Shown: positions 1 to 6,217, numbered from the stretch's first letter. The stretch is 11,827 bases of DNA from an uncultured Pseudomonadota bacterium (GCA_903909415.1 CAIVVS010000114.1:1-11827); one strand, 5' to 3'. Notes: generated by a model from the sequence alone, not told the origin. Translations and numbers: made by a program.

Positions 1-44
1 CCGACCCGCTGAACGCGCTCAAGGCGACGAAGGAGCCGCGCTAG
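1..44 (+). CDS. 3' end of an unidentified gene (partial)
   Basis: Reading from base 3, the plus strand encodes DPLNALKATKEPR followed by TAG at 42-44. The stop lies exactly where the convergent minus-strand glycosylase gene ends: both use the palindrome CTAG at 41-44. This tail-to-tail packing is what one expects of a real gene end, but only 13 residues are visible and they carry no recognisable motif. The product cannot be named. Confidence 0.4.
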   Translation, partial: DPLNALKATKEPR

Positions 45-580
45 CGCGGCGATGCGGCCCGGCTGCCGGCGCCGCCAGATGCCAGCGCCGCGCGCCACGC
101 GGCCAGCTTGCGCGCGGGGGACCAGGCGGCGTTCGCCGGGCTGGTCGAGGGCAGGCGCTGCAGGCGCACGCGCGCGGCAAGGCGCTCCGGCAGCACGATG
201 TGCCGGCGGTGCAGGGCCTCGGCGGGTGCGCCGTTGAAGGCGATCAAGGCGATGCCGCGATGGCGCGCGAGCAGGGTGCCGATGTCGTTGGGCACCACGC
301 TGTCCGGCACGATGGCCGCGTCCAGGCTGCCCGGGCGCTCGCAGGCGGCGAGCACGTCCCAGAGCGCGATGCCGGCCTGCTCCAGGGCCGCGAGGCGCCG
401 CGCGTAGGCCAGCGCGGGATGGGCGCCGGCCAGCTCGCCCATGATGGGCCAGAAGGCGTTGCGCGGATGGTCGTAGTACTGCGCGGCATCCAGCGAGGCG
501 ACGCCGGGCATGGTGCCCAGCACCAGGATGCGCGCGCCGGGCGCGGCGACCGGCGCGAAGCTGCGGATGCGGGCGTTCAT
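41..580 (-). CDS. DNA-deoxyinosine (hypoxanthine-DNA) glycosylase, UDG superfamily family 6
   Basis: A 179-residue cytoplasmic base-excision repair enzyme. The family removes hypoxanthine (deaminated adenine), and in some members uracil, from DNA. Visible hallmarks are the N-terminal strand and loop LVLGTMPGVASL (19-30), then QYYDHPRNAFW (34-44). In this family the Asn of the HPRN motif (Asn41 here) is the key residue. There is a central FNG (115-117) and the C-terminal LPSTSPAN motif (143-150), which corresponds to the minor-groove loop. Length is normal for the family. The ATG at 578-580 directly precedes the conserved start region; no Shine-Dalgarno is visible. It lies 69 bases downstream of the lipoprotein methyltransferase gene, and this spacer contains only a 10-base palindrome, TGCGGCCGCA (596-605). 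It is probably the last gene of the minus-strand run. The family call is strong; the exact substrate is inferred. Confidence 0.9.
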   Translation of the reverse strand: MNARIRSFAPVAAPGARILVLGTMPGVASLDAAQYYDHPRNAFWPIMGELAGAHPALAYARRLAALEQAGIALWDVLAACERPGSLDAAIVPDSVVPNDIGTLLARHRGIALIAFNGAPAEALHRRHIVLPERLAARVRLQRLPSTSPANAAWSPARKLAAWRAALASGGAGSRAASPR

Positions 581-649
581 TGCGACGGCGCGGCGTGCGG
601 CCGCATCACCGTTCCTGCGGCGACACCGTCCCGGCCGCGGGCCGCGCGC

Positions 650-1495
650 TCAGCGCTTCACGAAGCGCAGCGTGAAGCGGTCGCTCTCGCCGATCGCGAG
701 GTACTTCGCCCGGTCGACGTCCTTCAGGCGCAGCGACGGCGGCAGGGTCCACACGCCCTCGGGATGGTCCCGGGTGTCCTTCGGGTTGGCGTTCATCTCG
801 CTGGCCGCGTCGAAGCGGAAGCCCGCCTTCTCGATGATCGCGATCGCCTCGTCCTGGCGCACGTAGCCGGCCTTGAGCTGGGCGTCGCGCGGCAGGTCGG
901 TGCGCGCGCGGTGGTCGACCACGGCCAGCACGCCGCCGGGCTTGAGCGCGGCGTGGAAGGCGCGCATCGCGCCCTCGAACTCGCCGCGCGCCATCCAGTT
1001 GTGCAGGTCGCGGAAGGTCATCACCACGTCGGCGCTGCCGGGCGGCGCGATGGCATGCAGTCCGGCGTTGAAGGCGGTCACCTCCACCTTGCCGTACAGC
1101 GCGGGCTCGGCCTTTAGCCTTGCCAGCAGGCGCTGGTGGTCGGCCTGGTACTGCGGCGGCGCGGCGGCGTCGCGGTTGGCGGCGATGTAGCGGCCGCGAT
1201 CGCGCAGGTAGGGCGCGAGGATTTCCATGTAGTAGCCGCCGCTGCCGGGAAGGATCTCCACCACGGTGCTGTCCGGGCGGATGCCGAAGAACGCGAGCGC
1301 CTCGGCCGGGTGGCGCCAGGGATCGCGCGCGACGTTGCGCGGCGTGCGGTGCGGCGCGGACAGCAGCGGTACGAAGGGATTGGCGGCCTGTGCGGCAGCG
1401 GTGCCACCGGGTGGCGCCATCGCGCAGCCTCCCGCAAGCAGCAGCACGGCAGACGCGGCTAGCGCGCTGAGTGTGGACAGGGCGTGGGGTGTCAT
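650..1495 (-). CDS. Exported class I SAM-dependent methyltransferase-like lipoprotein (COG4798 type)
   Basis: A 281-residue protein with a hydrophobic N-terminus ending in LLLAGGC, a lipobox-like site with Cys24 as the probable lipidated residue. An Ala/Pro/Gly linker follows (25-40). The mature part has the signature RDPWRHPAEALAFFGIRPD (57-75), and then VVEILPGSGGYY (78-89), the SAM-binding motif I of a Rossmann methyltransferase. DVVMTFRDLHNW and LKPGGVLAVVDHR are the later motifs. The resemblance is to the predicted methyltransferases of COG4798, which carry export signals; the substrate is unknown. I chose the ATG at 1493-1495 because it starts the signal peptide and overlaps the upstream stop as ATGA (1492-1495), implying translational coupling to the DUF4239 gene. 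The frame is open much further upstream, but that stretch lies antiparallel-free inside the upstream gene in another frame and is not credible coding sequence. Confidence 0.85.
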   Translation of the reverse strand: MTPHALSTLSALAASAVLLLAGGCAMAPPGGTAAAQAANPFVPLLSAPHRTPRNVARDPWRHPAEALAFFGIRPDSTVVEILPGSGGYYMEILAPYLRDRGRYIAANRDAAAPPQYQADHQRLLARLKAEPALYGKVEVTAFNAGLHAIAPPGSADVVMTFRDLHNWMARGEFEGAMRAFHAALKPGGVLAVVDHRARTDLPRDAQLKAGYVRQDEAIAIIEKAGFRFDAASEMNANPKDTRDHPEGVWTLPPSLRLKDVDRAKYLAIGESDRFTLRFVKR

Positions 1496-2328
1496 GGTTT
1501 CTGCTTCTCCGTGGAGGCGGGCGTGGCCGGCGGGGCGCTGGCCGACAGTGACTGCTGCAGGCGTTCCATGCTGGACTGGCTGACCTGCACCAGGCCGCGG
1601 CGCGGGCGGTCCAGGTCGATGATCACCGAGAGCACGCCGGTCACCATCACCGCCACCAGCGCGGTGGCGCCGACGTGGCGCCGCCCGCACAGGCCCGCAT
1701 GCGCGCCGATCAGCCCCATGCTGCCGACCGCGACCGCGAGCAGCATCAGCAGCACCATCACGGGCACGTGGTCCTCGAGCGCGCGCTGGCGCTTCTCGTG
1801 CAGGTCGATCACGTCGTTCAGCGCGCCGGTCATCAGGATCAGGGTCGGCGGCGGCGGGGTCTCGGCGGCCAGCGCGGTGGCCACCGACCACATGCCCGCG
1901 TGCAGTTGCGCGGCGCGCGCGTTGGCGCGGGCGATGCCCTCTGCCTGGTCGTGTGCCGCGGCGAATTGCAGGCGCACGTCCACGTACTCGCGCAGCAGCC
2001 CCGACAGCGCCGCGCGGTGCGGTTCGCGCAGCTGCTGCGCGCGCAGGTACGCCGTGCCGATGGCATTGGCCTCCTCCAGCACCAGCGACTTGCGCGCGTC
2101 GAAGCGCTGCACTGCCATCGCGAAGGTGAAGCCCAGCAGCAGCGCGAGCAGCCCGAGCAGCCCGTTCTGCAGCGAGGACAGGTGGTCGCGCGTCGCATCC
2201 GCAGTGCCGTCGCCGGATTCGCCGGCGGCGGCGCGCGAGCGCAGGCCGCTGCGGTAGCCGTACTCGGTGGCCGCGGCGATCGCCGCCAGGATGCCCAGGA
2301 AAATAATTAACTGGCTGATTTCATTCAT
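1492..2328 (-). CDS. DUF4239 (bestrophin-like domain) integral membrane protein
   Basis: A 278-residue membrane protein. Hydrophobic segments lie near residues 4-22 and 56-73, with a second pair near 188-208 and 215-236. Between the pairs is a soluble, Ala/Arg-rich helical region of about 110 residues. This 2+2 layout, with conserved-looking GFTFAMAVQRFDARKSLVLEEANAIGT directly after the second segment (quoted here as its two halves GFTFAMAVQRFDARK and SLVLEEANAIGT), matches the DUF4239 family. Databases often label the family 'bestrophin-like'; no transport activity is established for this protein. The C-terminus (DRPRRGLVQVSQSSMERLQQ) is polar. The start ATG at 2326-2328 overlaps the end of the upstream YdeI-family gene by 8 bases, and its stop overlaps the methyltransferase start as ATGA. 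It therefore looks like the middle gene of a coupled trio. Confidence 0.75.
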   Translation of the reverse strand: MNEISQLIIFLGILAAIAAATEYGYRSGLRSRAAAGESGDGTADATRDHLSSLQNGLLGLLALLLGFTFAMAVQRFDARKSLVLEEANAIGTAYLRAQQLREPHRAALSGLLREYVDVRLQFAAAHDQAEGIARANARAAQLHAGMWSVATALAAETPPPPTLILMTGALNDVIDLHEKRQRALEDHVPVMVLLMLLAVAVGSMGLIGAHAGLCGRRHVGATALVAVMVTGVLSVIIDLDRPRRGLVQVSQSSMERLQQSLSASAPPATPASTEKQKP

Positions 2329-2944
2329 CTTTATGGCGGAACGCTCGGCCCTTGCTGCCTTTCGGCGGCTGCCACTGGTTGGCGCGCAGGTTCTGCGAGG
2401 CCAGGCGCGCGGTCTCCTCGATGCGCCGCGCGCGTATCACCGGCACCTTGGTGCTGGCGATCCACTCCAGGATGCTGCGCCGGGACGCGCGCGGGAATGC
2501 GTTGAAGTTGGCGTCGGCGTTGCGCGCCGACTGCAGCGCGCGCGCCAGGTCCGGCGGCACGATGAGTTCGTCGTTGCCCTCGAGCTTGCTCCAGGAGCCG
2601 TCGCGCTTGGAGGTCTCGACCACCGACAGGCCCGCGGGCGTCATGCGCCCGGCCTTGATCATGCGCTCTGCGCGCTTCTTGTCCTGCGGCGCCCAGGGCG
2701 TGCCGCGCTTGCGCGGCGCGAACCAGAGCATGGTGCGCGCGTCGTCCAGCTTGCGCGGGTTGCTGTCGCTCCAGCCGAAGCAGATCGCCTCCTCGACGGT
2801 CTGCTCGCGGTCCAGCTTCTGCTTGCCGGGCGCGGCCCAGCTCGCGACCCACACGCCCTCGCCGCGACCGCCATGGCGCTGCAGCCAGGCGCGCCAGCCG
2901 TCGCGGGTCTCGGGGTGGATGGTGTTGTCGGTCGCTTGTGCCAT
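2321..2944 (-). CDS. YdeI/OmpD-associated (OmdA) family protein, copy 1
   Basis: A 207-residue soluble protein with no signal peptide. It shows the family pattern: an N-terminal WRAWLQRHGGRGEGVW (17-32), EEAICFGWSDSNPRKLDDAR (51-70), MLWFAPRK (72-79), then KRDGSWSKL, VPPDLARAL, a FNAFP..RRSILEWIA helix, and the C-terminal RARRIEETARLASQNLRANQW. The usual family motif reads CFGWIDS; here Ser59 replaces Ile. Databases describe the family as 'bacteriocin-protection, YdeI or OmpD-associated', but biochemical function is not established and the periplasmic label fits badly with the lack of a signal sequence. The stop overlaps the DUF4239 start by 8 bases. The ATG at 2942-2944 has no clear ribosome binding site. 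It is a paralogue of the gene at 3107-3709, in perfect 750-base register over much of its length. Confidence 0.85.
   Translation of the reverse strand: MAQATDNTIHPETRDGWRAWLQRHGGRGEGVWVASWAAPGKQKLDREQTVEEAICFGWSDSNPRKLDDARTMLWFAPRKRGTPWAPQDKKRAERMIKAGRMTPAGLSVVETSKRDGSWSKLEGNDELIVPPDLARALQSARNADANFNAFPRASRRSILEWIASTKVPVIRARRIEETARLASQNLRANQWQPPKGSKGRAFRHKDE
2701..2740. repeat. 40-base direct repeat, copy in YdeI-family gene 1
   Basis: Bases 2701-2740 match 3451-3490 at 39 of 40 positions, and 2707-2740 match 3457-3490 without a difference (34 bases). The segment codes for RTMLWFAPRK and its flanks in both YdeI-family genes. Spacing between copies is exactly 750 bases. This is coding sequence kept alike in two paralogues, not a mobile element. 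Confidence 0.9.
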
Positions 2945-3106
2945 TCGGGTGCCGTTCGGGGATGCGTTGCTGCGTGTGGCGAGCTCCGCCGGGGCCGGGG
3001 CCCGGGCGGAGGAGGCGGGCTTGCCCCGCCCGGGTCCGGGGCGGAATCCGGTGCCGCCTGCGCATCGTAACAGCCGGGGCCGAGGGTCGGCGCGCGGACC
3101 CGGCGT
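2945..3106. other. GC-rich spacer with inverted repeats between the two YdeI-family genes
   Basis: A 162-base gap in an otherwise tightly packed gene run. It contains a perfect 9-base inverted repeat, CCCGGGCGG at 3001-3009 and CCGCCCGGG at 3026-3034. A competing inner hairpin has stem GGCGGG/CCCGCC (3014-3019 and 3025-3030) and a 5-base loop. No T-tract follows on either strand, so it is not a classic intrinsic terminator. On the minus strand, TACGAT (3064-3069) is a weak -10 candidate with no good -35. If used, it would give a structured leader of roughly 110 bases before the ATG at 2944. No credible open frame of its own is seen. Confidence 0.6.
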
Positions 3107-3709
3107 TCAGGCCTTGGGTCGCCACTGGTTGGCACGCTGGTTGAGGGCGGCCAGGCGCGCGGTTTCTTCGACCCGACGTGCGCGGGTAGCGGCTAGTTTC
3201 GCATTGGCGATCCATTCGAGGATGCCGCGCCGGGCGGATTTAGGGAAGGCTGCGAAGTGCGCCGCCGCGCCGCGGTGGCGCCGCAGTGCGTCTGCAAGGT
3301 CCGGCGGCACGACGAGGTCCTCGACGTCGTCGAGCTTGCTCCACGAGCCGTCGCGTTTCGCCGCCTCGACGACGGCGCTGCCCGGGGCGCTCATCCGGCC
3401 CAGTTCGACCAGGCGCGCGATGCGCAGCTTGTTGGGGCGCGACCAGCCGCTGCCGGGCTTGCGCGGCGCGAACCAGAGCATGGTGCGCGCCGCATCCAGG
3501 GCGCGCGGCTTGCTGTCTATCCAGCCGAAGCAAAGCGCCTCCTCGACCGCGTCCTCGTAGGTGATGCGGGGCTTGCCCGACGCCTTCCTGAGCGTCACCA
3601 GCCAGATGCCCCGCCCCCGGCCGTGGTTGCGGGCCAGCCACGCCCGCCATGCGGCTCGGGTGGCGGGCTGGACCGCGTCCTGCGGCAGGGGCGGGACGTT
3701 CCCGGCCAT
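3107..3709 (-). CDS. YdeI/OmpD-associated (OmdA) family protein, copy 2
   Basis: A 200-residue soluble protein with the same layout as the paralogue at 2321-2944: WRAWLARNHGRGRGIW near the N-terminus, then EEALCFGWIDSKPRALDAAR, TMLWFAPRK, KRDGSWSKL, VPPDLADAL, RRGILEWIA, and the C-terminal ARRVEETARLAALNQRANQW. Here the canonical CFGWIDS is intact. It lacks the short basic tail (GSKGRAFRHKDE) that ends copy 1. The ATG at 3707-3709 is chosen because it overlaps the stop of the upstream DHFR-like gene as TGATG (3707-3711), implying translational coupling. The open frame continues upstream only through out-of-frame sequence of that gene. Function is unknown; pairing with a reductase-like protein is suggestive of shared regulation, nothing more. 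Confidence 0.85.
   Translation of the reverse strand: MAGNVPPLPQDAVQPATRAAWRAWLARNHGRGRGIWLVTLRKASGKPRITYEDAVEEALCFGWIDSKPRALDAARTMLWFAPRKPGSGWSRPNKLRIARLVELGRMSAPGSAVVEAAKRDGSWSKLDDVEDLVVPPDLADALRRHRGAAAHFAAFPKSARRGILEWIANAKLAATRARRVEETARLAALNQRANQWRPKA
3451..3490. repeat. 40-base direct repeat, copy in YdeI-family gene 2
   Basis: Mate of 2701-2740 (39 of 40 identical; 34-base perfect core at 3457-3490). The stop-proximal ends of the two genes also keep the 750-base register: GCCACTGGTTGGC occurs at 2371-2383 and at 3121-3133. Confidence 0.9.
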
Positions 3710-4245
3710 CACAGTACCCTGTATCGGCTCTGCACCATGCCGTCCGCCCAGGCGCGCGTTTCCAGGTGCGTCAGTGCGACATCCGCCCCGAGCGGGCCGA
3801 ACAGGGGGATGCCGGTGCCGAGCAGCACCGGCACGCGGGTGAGGGTGATCTCGTCCAGCAGGCCGGCCGCGAGGAAGGCCTGCACCACCTGCCCGCCGTC
3901 CACGTAGGCATGGCGCAACCCGTCGGCGCGCAGCGCATCCAGGAGCGCGGTCGCGGGTCCGGGATGGAATGCGATGTCGTGCGCATCCAGCCCGGCCGGC
4001 GCGGCACGCGGGCTGCGCGACAGCACCCGCACCCGCTTGCCCGCGTACGGCCAGGGCGTGAAGCCGGCGACGGTGTCGAAGGTCCTGCGGCCCATCACCA
4101 GCACGTCCACCGAGTCCATGAAGGCGGCATAGCCGTAGTCCTCCGCCTCGTCGGCCCCACCCGGCTGCGGCAGCCAGTCCAGCGCGCCGTCGGCGCGGGC
4201 GATGTAGCCGTCCAGGCTGGTCGCCAGGTAGGCGCTGCATTTCAT
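3709..4245 (-). CDS. Dihydrofolate reductase family protein (RibD C-terminal-like)
   Basis: A 178-residue cytoplasmic protein of the DHFR/RibD-C fold. Typical features are the opening MKCSAYLATSLDGYIA (the SLDGYIA at 10-16 is the family's first substrate/cofactor loop), VMGRRTF (50-56), VDGG (115-118) at the nucleotide-binding turn, and LLDEITLTRVPVLLGTGIPLF in the C-terminal half. Members are presumed NAD(P)H-dependent reductases, but most, including the YyaP/YwjB-like group this resembles, have no proven substrate. It is unlikely to be the cell's main FolA, whose motifs differ. The ATG at 4243-4245 begins the first beta-strand; the preceding gene stops 10 bases upstream. The 3' end overlaps the next gene as TGATG. 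Confidence 0.85.
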   Translation of the reverse strand: MKCSAYLATSLDGYIARADGALDWLPQPGGADEAEDYGYAAFMDSVDVLVMGRRTFDTVAGFTPWPYAGKRVRVLSRSPRAAPAGLDAHDIAFHPGPATALLDALRADGLRHAYVDGGQVVQAFLAAGLLDEITLTRVPVLLGTGIPLFGPLGADVALTHLETRAWADGMVQSRYRVL

Positions 4246-4255
4246 GCCGGGGGCT

Positions 4256-4855
4256 TCAGTCGTGGCCCTCGCCGAGCACGCGCTCGATACGCTTGTCGGG
4301 GACCAGCCACATGAGCGCCACCCCGACGTAGATCGCGCCGGCCAGCGCCGGCGCCACGAAGGCGGCCCCGATCGCGACCACGTAGGCCACCGGCGAGGCC
4401 TTGCCCTTGAAGTCGCGGCCCACGGCGCGCGCGATCAGGGACTCGTTGCCGTGGCAGGCGATCAGCGTGCGCTGCAGGATGTAGTAGGCGATGGCGCAGG
4501 CCAGCAGGTCGACGCCGTAGAGCGCGACCGGGAGGGTGGCGAAGTGGTTCTCGCCCATCCATGCGGTGGTGAAGGGCACGAGCGACAGCCAGAACAGCAG
4601 GTGCAGGTTGGCCCACAGTGCCGCGCCGCTCACGTGGCGCGCGGCGTGCAGCATGTGGTGGTGGTTGTTCCAGTAGATGCCGACGTAGACGAAGCTGAGC
4701 ACATAGCTGAGGAACACCGGCAGCAGCGGCGCGATCGCGGCCAGGTCGGCGCCGTGCGGCACCTTCAGCTCCAGCACCATGATGGTGATGATGATGGCGA
4801 TCACGCCGTCGCTGAAGGCTTCGAGCCGGGTCTTGCCGATGTGGGCACCGCTCAT
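4256..4855 (-). CDS. TMEM175-family potassium channel-like membrane protein (DUF1211)
   Basis: A 199-residue polytopic membrane protein. The first helix carries the family signature RLEAFSDGVIAIIITIMVLEL (beginning at residue 10 and 20 or so residues long), with FSD at 14-16. In TMEM175 channels the FSD-containing first helix lines the pore. Further hydrophobic helices, the NNHHHMLHAAR turn, LWANLHLLFWLSLVPF and the C-terminal AIYVGVALMWLVPDKRIE fit the six-helix bacterial form. Bacterial members conduct K+ as tetramers. The ATG at 4853-4855 has a good ribosome binding site (AGGAAAGGA, 8 bases upstream). This rules out the longer open frame reaching 5188, which runs through the thioesterase remnant in a different frame. 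Confidence 0.88.
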   Translation of the reverse strand: MSGAHIGKTRLEAFSDGVIAIIITIMVLELKVPHGADLAAIAPLLPVFLSYVLSFVYVGIYWNNHHHMLHAARHVSGAALWANLHLLFWLSLVPFTTAWMGENHFATLPVALYGVDLLACAIAYYILQRTLIACHGNESLIARAVGRDFKGKASPVAYVVAIGAAFVAPALAGAIYVGVALMWLVPDKRIERVLGEGHD

Positions 4856-4863
4856 GCGGGTGG

Positions 4864-4872
4864 TCCTTTCCT
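4864..4872 (-). promoter_or_regulatory. Ribosome binding site of the TMEM175-like gene
   Basis: On the minus strand the bases read AGGAAAGGA, ending 8 bases before the ATG at 4855. It is one of the few strong Shine-Dalgarno sites here and fixes the start of this gene, suggesting independent initiation after the dead thioesterase. Confidence 0.75.
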
Positions 4873-4884
4873 GTGGGGCCGTCG

Positions 4885-5282
4885 TCAGACGGCGTTGCGT
4901 GGATGGAGAATCATCCGCGTGCAGCGGAACAGCGCGTTGGTGCGGCCCGTTTCCCGGTGGCTGACCACCGCGTCCCAGACCTGCGTGGTGCGGCCCGTGT
5001 GGTTGGACTTGCGCTCGACCGTGGTGCAGTTGTCCGTGCCCTCGGGCAGGCTGGCCACGCAGCCGTAGCCGGCGGCGGTGTCGGCCAGGGTCACCACGGT
5101 GCCGGCGTGCAGGTGGCCCGTGGCGCGGGCAGTTCCGCGCGCCAGGCAGAGTGCGCGGGCAGGTCCGCGCGCAGCGGCAGGTGCGCATGCAGCTCGCCCC
5201 GCCCGGCGCGCGTGATCACGATGCCCGGGTGCCCGGGCAGGTGGCCCGCGCCGAAACGGGTGAATTCCTCGGGTGTCTTCAG
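4885..5282 (-). pseudogene. Broken PaaI-family (hotdog-fold) thioesterase
   Basis: The two halves of a PaaI-type acyl-CoA thioesterase lie in different frames. The N-terminal half (frame with codon start at 5280-5282) reads LKTPEEFTRFGAGHLPGH, then ITRAGRGELHAHLPLRADLPA. The C-terminal half, in the frame ending at 4885, reads GHLHAGTVVTLADTAAGYGC, the active-site helix of the family, then SLPEGTDN, GRTTQVWDAVVSH and ALFRCTRMILHPR. A one-base loss near 5117-5127, just before GHLHAG, separates them. Other lesions: the expected start Met is a CTG, overlapping the upstream stop as CTGA; a 20-base segment is repeated at 30-base spacing just before the frameshift; and about 18 residues expected between KSNH and GRTTQVWD are missing. 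The remaining 70-residue open frame (GTG at 5097) is not a complete hotdog domain. The family call rests on remembered family patterns; the lesions are seen directly. Confidence 0.8.
5123..5172. repeat. Short direct repeat inside the thioesterase pseudogene
   Basis: Bases 5123-5142 and 5153-5172 are 19 of 20 identical (core GCGCGGGCAG), at 30-base spacing. In the pseudogene this adds about ten residues (RADLPA..W / RAELPA) directly before the frameshift, so it looks like a small in-frame duplication. Confidence 0.7.
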
Positions 5283-5749
5283 GGCGCGCCCTCCGCGGCA
5301 GGCGGAAACTCGGGTTGCCGCTCGAAGCGCGCGAGCAGGGCCTGGGCCGGCATGCCGCGCACCCGGATCACCACCGGGCTGCCGCGCAGGCGCAGCACCG
5401 CGTGCCAGCGCAGCCAGAAGGTCTCGCCGCGCGCGGACTCGACATCCGACCAGGGAATGAACAGGGCCGGGCTGAACATGCGCAGCGGCAGGGCCACTTC
5501 CAGCCCCAGGCCGTCCTCGGCCAGCGCCAGCGTCAGCGTGCGCCGGTAGCCCATGGGAAACCAGTCCTGGGTGCCGATGGAGCCCGAACTGAAGCCGAAG
5601 CGCGAGCCGCGCAGCGGGCCGGTGGCGCGCCAGCGGCGCGCGAGGCCGCGCCAGCCCGACAACCACGCGACGCTGCCCGCGGCTAGCAGCCACAGCAGCG
5701 CGAACGCCGGGACGAACCAGAGCGGGTTGAAGGGGGCGGCTGTGTCCAT
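5279..5749 (-). CDS. Small unknown protein with one N-terminal membrane segment
   Basis: A 156-residue protein I do not recognise by name. After MDTAAPFNP there is one or one long hydrophobic segment (LWFVPAFALLWLLAAGSVAWL, about residues 10-30), then a basic stretch (RGLARRWRATGPLRGSR). The remainder is beta-rich: RRTLTLALAEDGLGLEVAL, FIPWSDVESARGETFWLRW and VLRLRGSPVVIRVRGM. The alternating pattern and the IPWSDV turn resemble small PH-like membrane-anchored domains, but this is a weak analogy. I chose the ATG at 5747-5749 because it directly precedes the membrane segment; upstream in-frame sequence is Arg-rich and overlaps the neighbour. It follows the YkvA gene after 22 bases. Its stop TGA (5279-5281) overlaps the CTG where the dead thioesterase would start. 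Confidence 0.7.
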   Translation of the reverse strand: MDTAAPFNPLWFVPAFALLWLLAAGSVAWLSGWRGLARRWRATGPLRGSRFGFSSGSIGTQDWFPMGYRRTLTLALAEDGLGLEVALPLRMFSPALFIPWSDVESARGETFWLRWHAVLRLRGSPVVIRVRGMPAQALLARFERQPEFPPAAEGAP

Positions 5750-5771
5750 GGGTCCGGTCTCGGGTCCGACT

Positions 5772-6191
5772 TCAGTCCGGAACCGCGCCGCGCGCCTGCC
5801 ACCAGGCATAGCCCCACCAGCCCAGCGCCACCGCACACGCGATCCAGAGCAGCACGAACAGCAGCGCCGCGACGAGGCTGCGCGGCTTCGCGCGCAGGGC
5901 TGCAGCGCGCGCGCGGGCGGCTTCCAGCACCGGTGCCGGCAGCAGGCGCAGCACCAGCAGGATGCCCAGCGGCACGATCACCAGGTCGTCCAGGTAGCCC
6001 AGCACCGGGATGAAGTCCGGGATCAGGTCGATCGGGCTGAATGCGTAGGCGGCGACCGCGAAGGCGAGCAGCTTGACCGCCAGCGGCGTGCGCGCGTCGC
6101 GCGCGCCGAACCAGACGACGATCGCGTCGCGCTTGATGCGCCGGGCGGCCTCGCGCGCTTTTCCCAGCAATGTGGTCCGGACCAGTGACAT
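5772..6191 (-). CDS. YkvA family (DUF1232) membrane protein
   Basis: A 139-residue protein with the DUF1232 signature SPIDLIPDFIPVLGYLDD at residues 52-69, set between hydrophobic stretches (LAVKLLAFAVAAYAF before, LVIVPLGILLVLRLL after). The C-terminus adds another membrane segment (LVAALLFVLLWIACAVALGWW). The N-terminus is basic and amphipathic (KAREAARRIKRD). The biochemical function of the family is not established. The ATG at 6189-6191 begins MSLVRTTLLGK; the frame stays open upstream into purN antisense, which is not credible. It is the first gene of the minus-strand run and is divergent from purN, 100 bases away. Confidence 0.85.
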   Translation of the reverse strand: MSLVRTTLLGKAREAARRIKRDAIVVWFGARDARTPLAVKLLAFAVAAYAFSPIDLIPDFIPVLGYLDDLVIVPLGILLVLRLLPAPVLEAARARAAALRAKPRSLVAALLFVLLWIACAVALGWWGYAWWQARGAVPD

Positions 6192-6217
6192 GGCGACGCA
6201 GTGTGAACGAGGCGCCG

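Noticed and set aside
1496..1891. Upstream extension of the lipoprotein methyltransferase frame
   Set aside because: It lies inside the DUF4239 gene in another frame and is composed of Arg/Asp/Ala runs. The ATG at 1495 begins a proper signal peptide and forms an ATGA overlap.
3014..3030. GC hairpin as an intrinsic terminator after YdeI-family copy 2
   Set aside because: The stem is good, but no T-tract follows on either strand, and alternative pairings compete.
2352..3560. A 402-codon plus-strand open frame spanning both YdeI-family genes
   Set aside because: It is a mirror of the two paralogues. It looks internally repeated only because they are duplicated, and it lacks a recognisable domain.
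4885..5097. The 70-codon C-terminal thioesterase piece as a small functional gene
   Set aside because: It starts with GTG in the middle of the active-site region, lacks the N-terminal strands and about 18 internal residues, and has no ribosome binding site. It is better read as part of a pseudogene.
4856..5188. Upstream extension of the TMEM175-like frame
   Set aside because: It runs through the thioesterase remnant out of frame. A strong ribosome binding site places the start at 4855.
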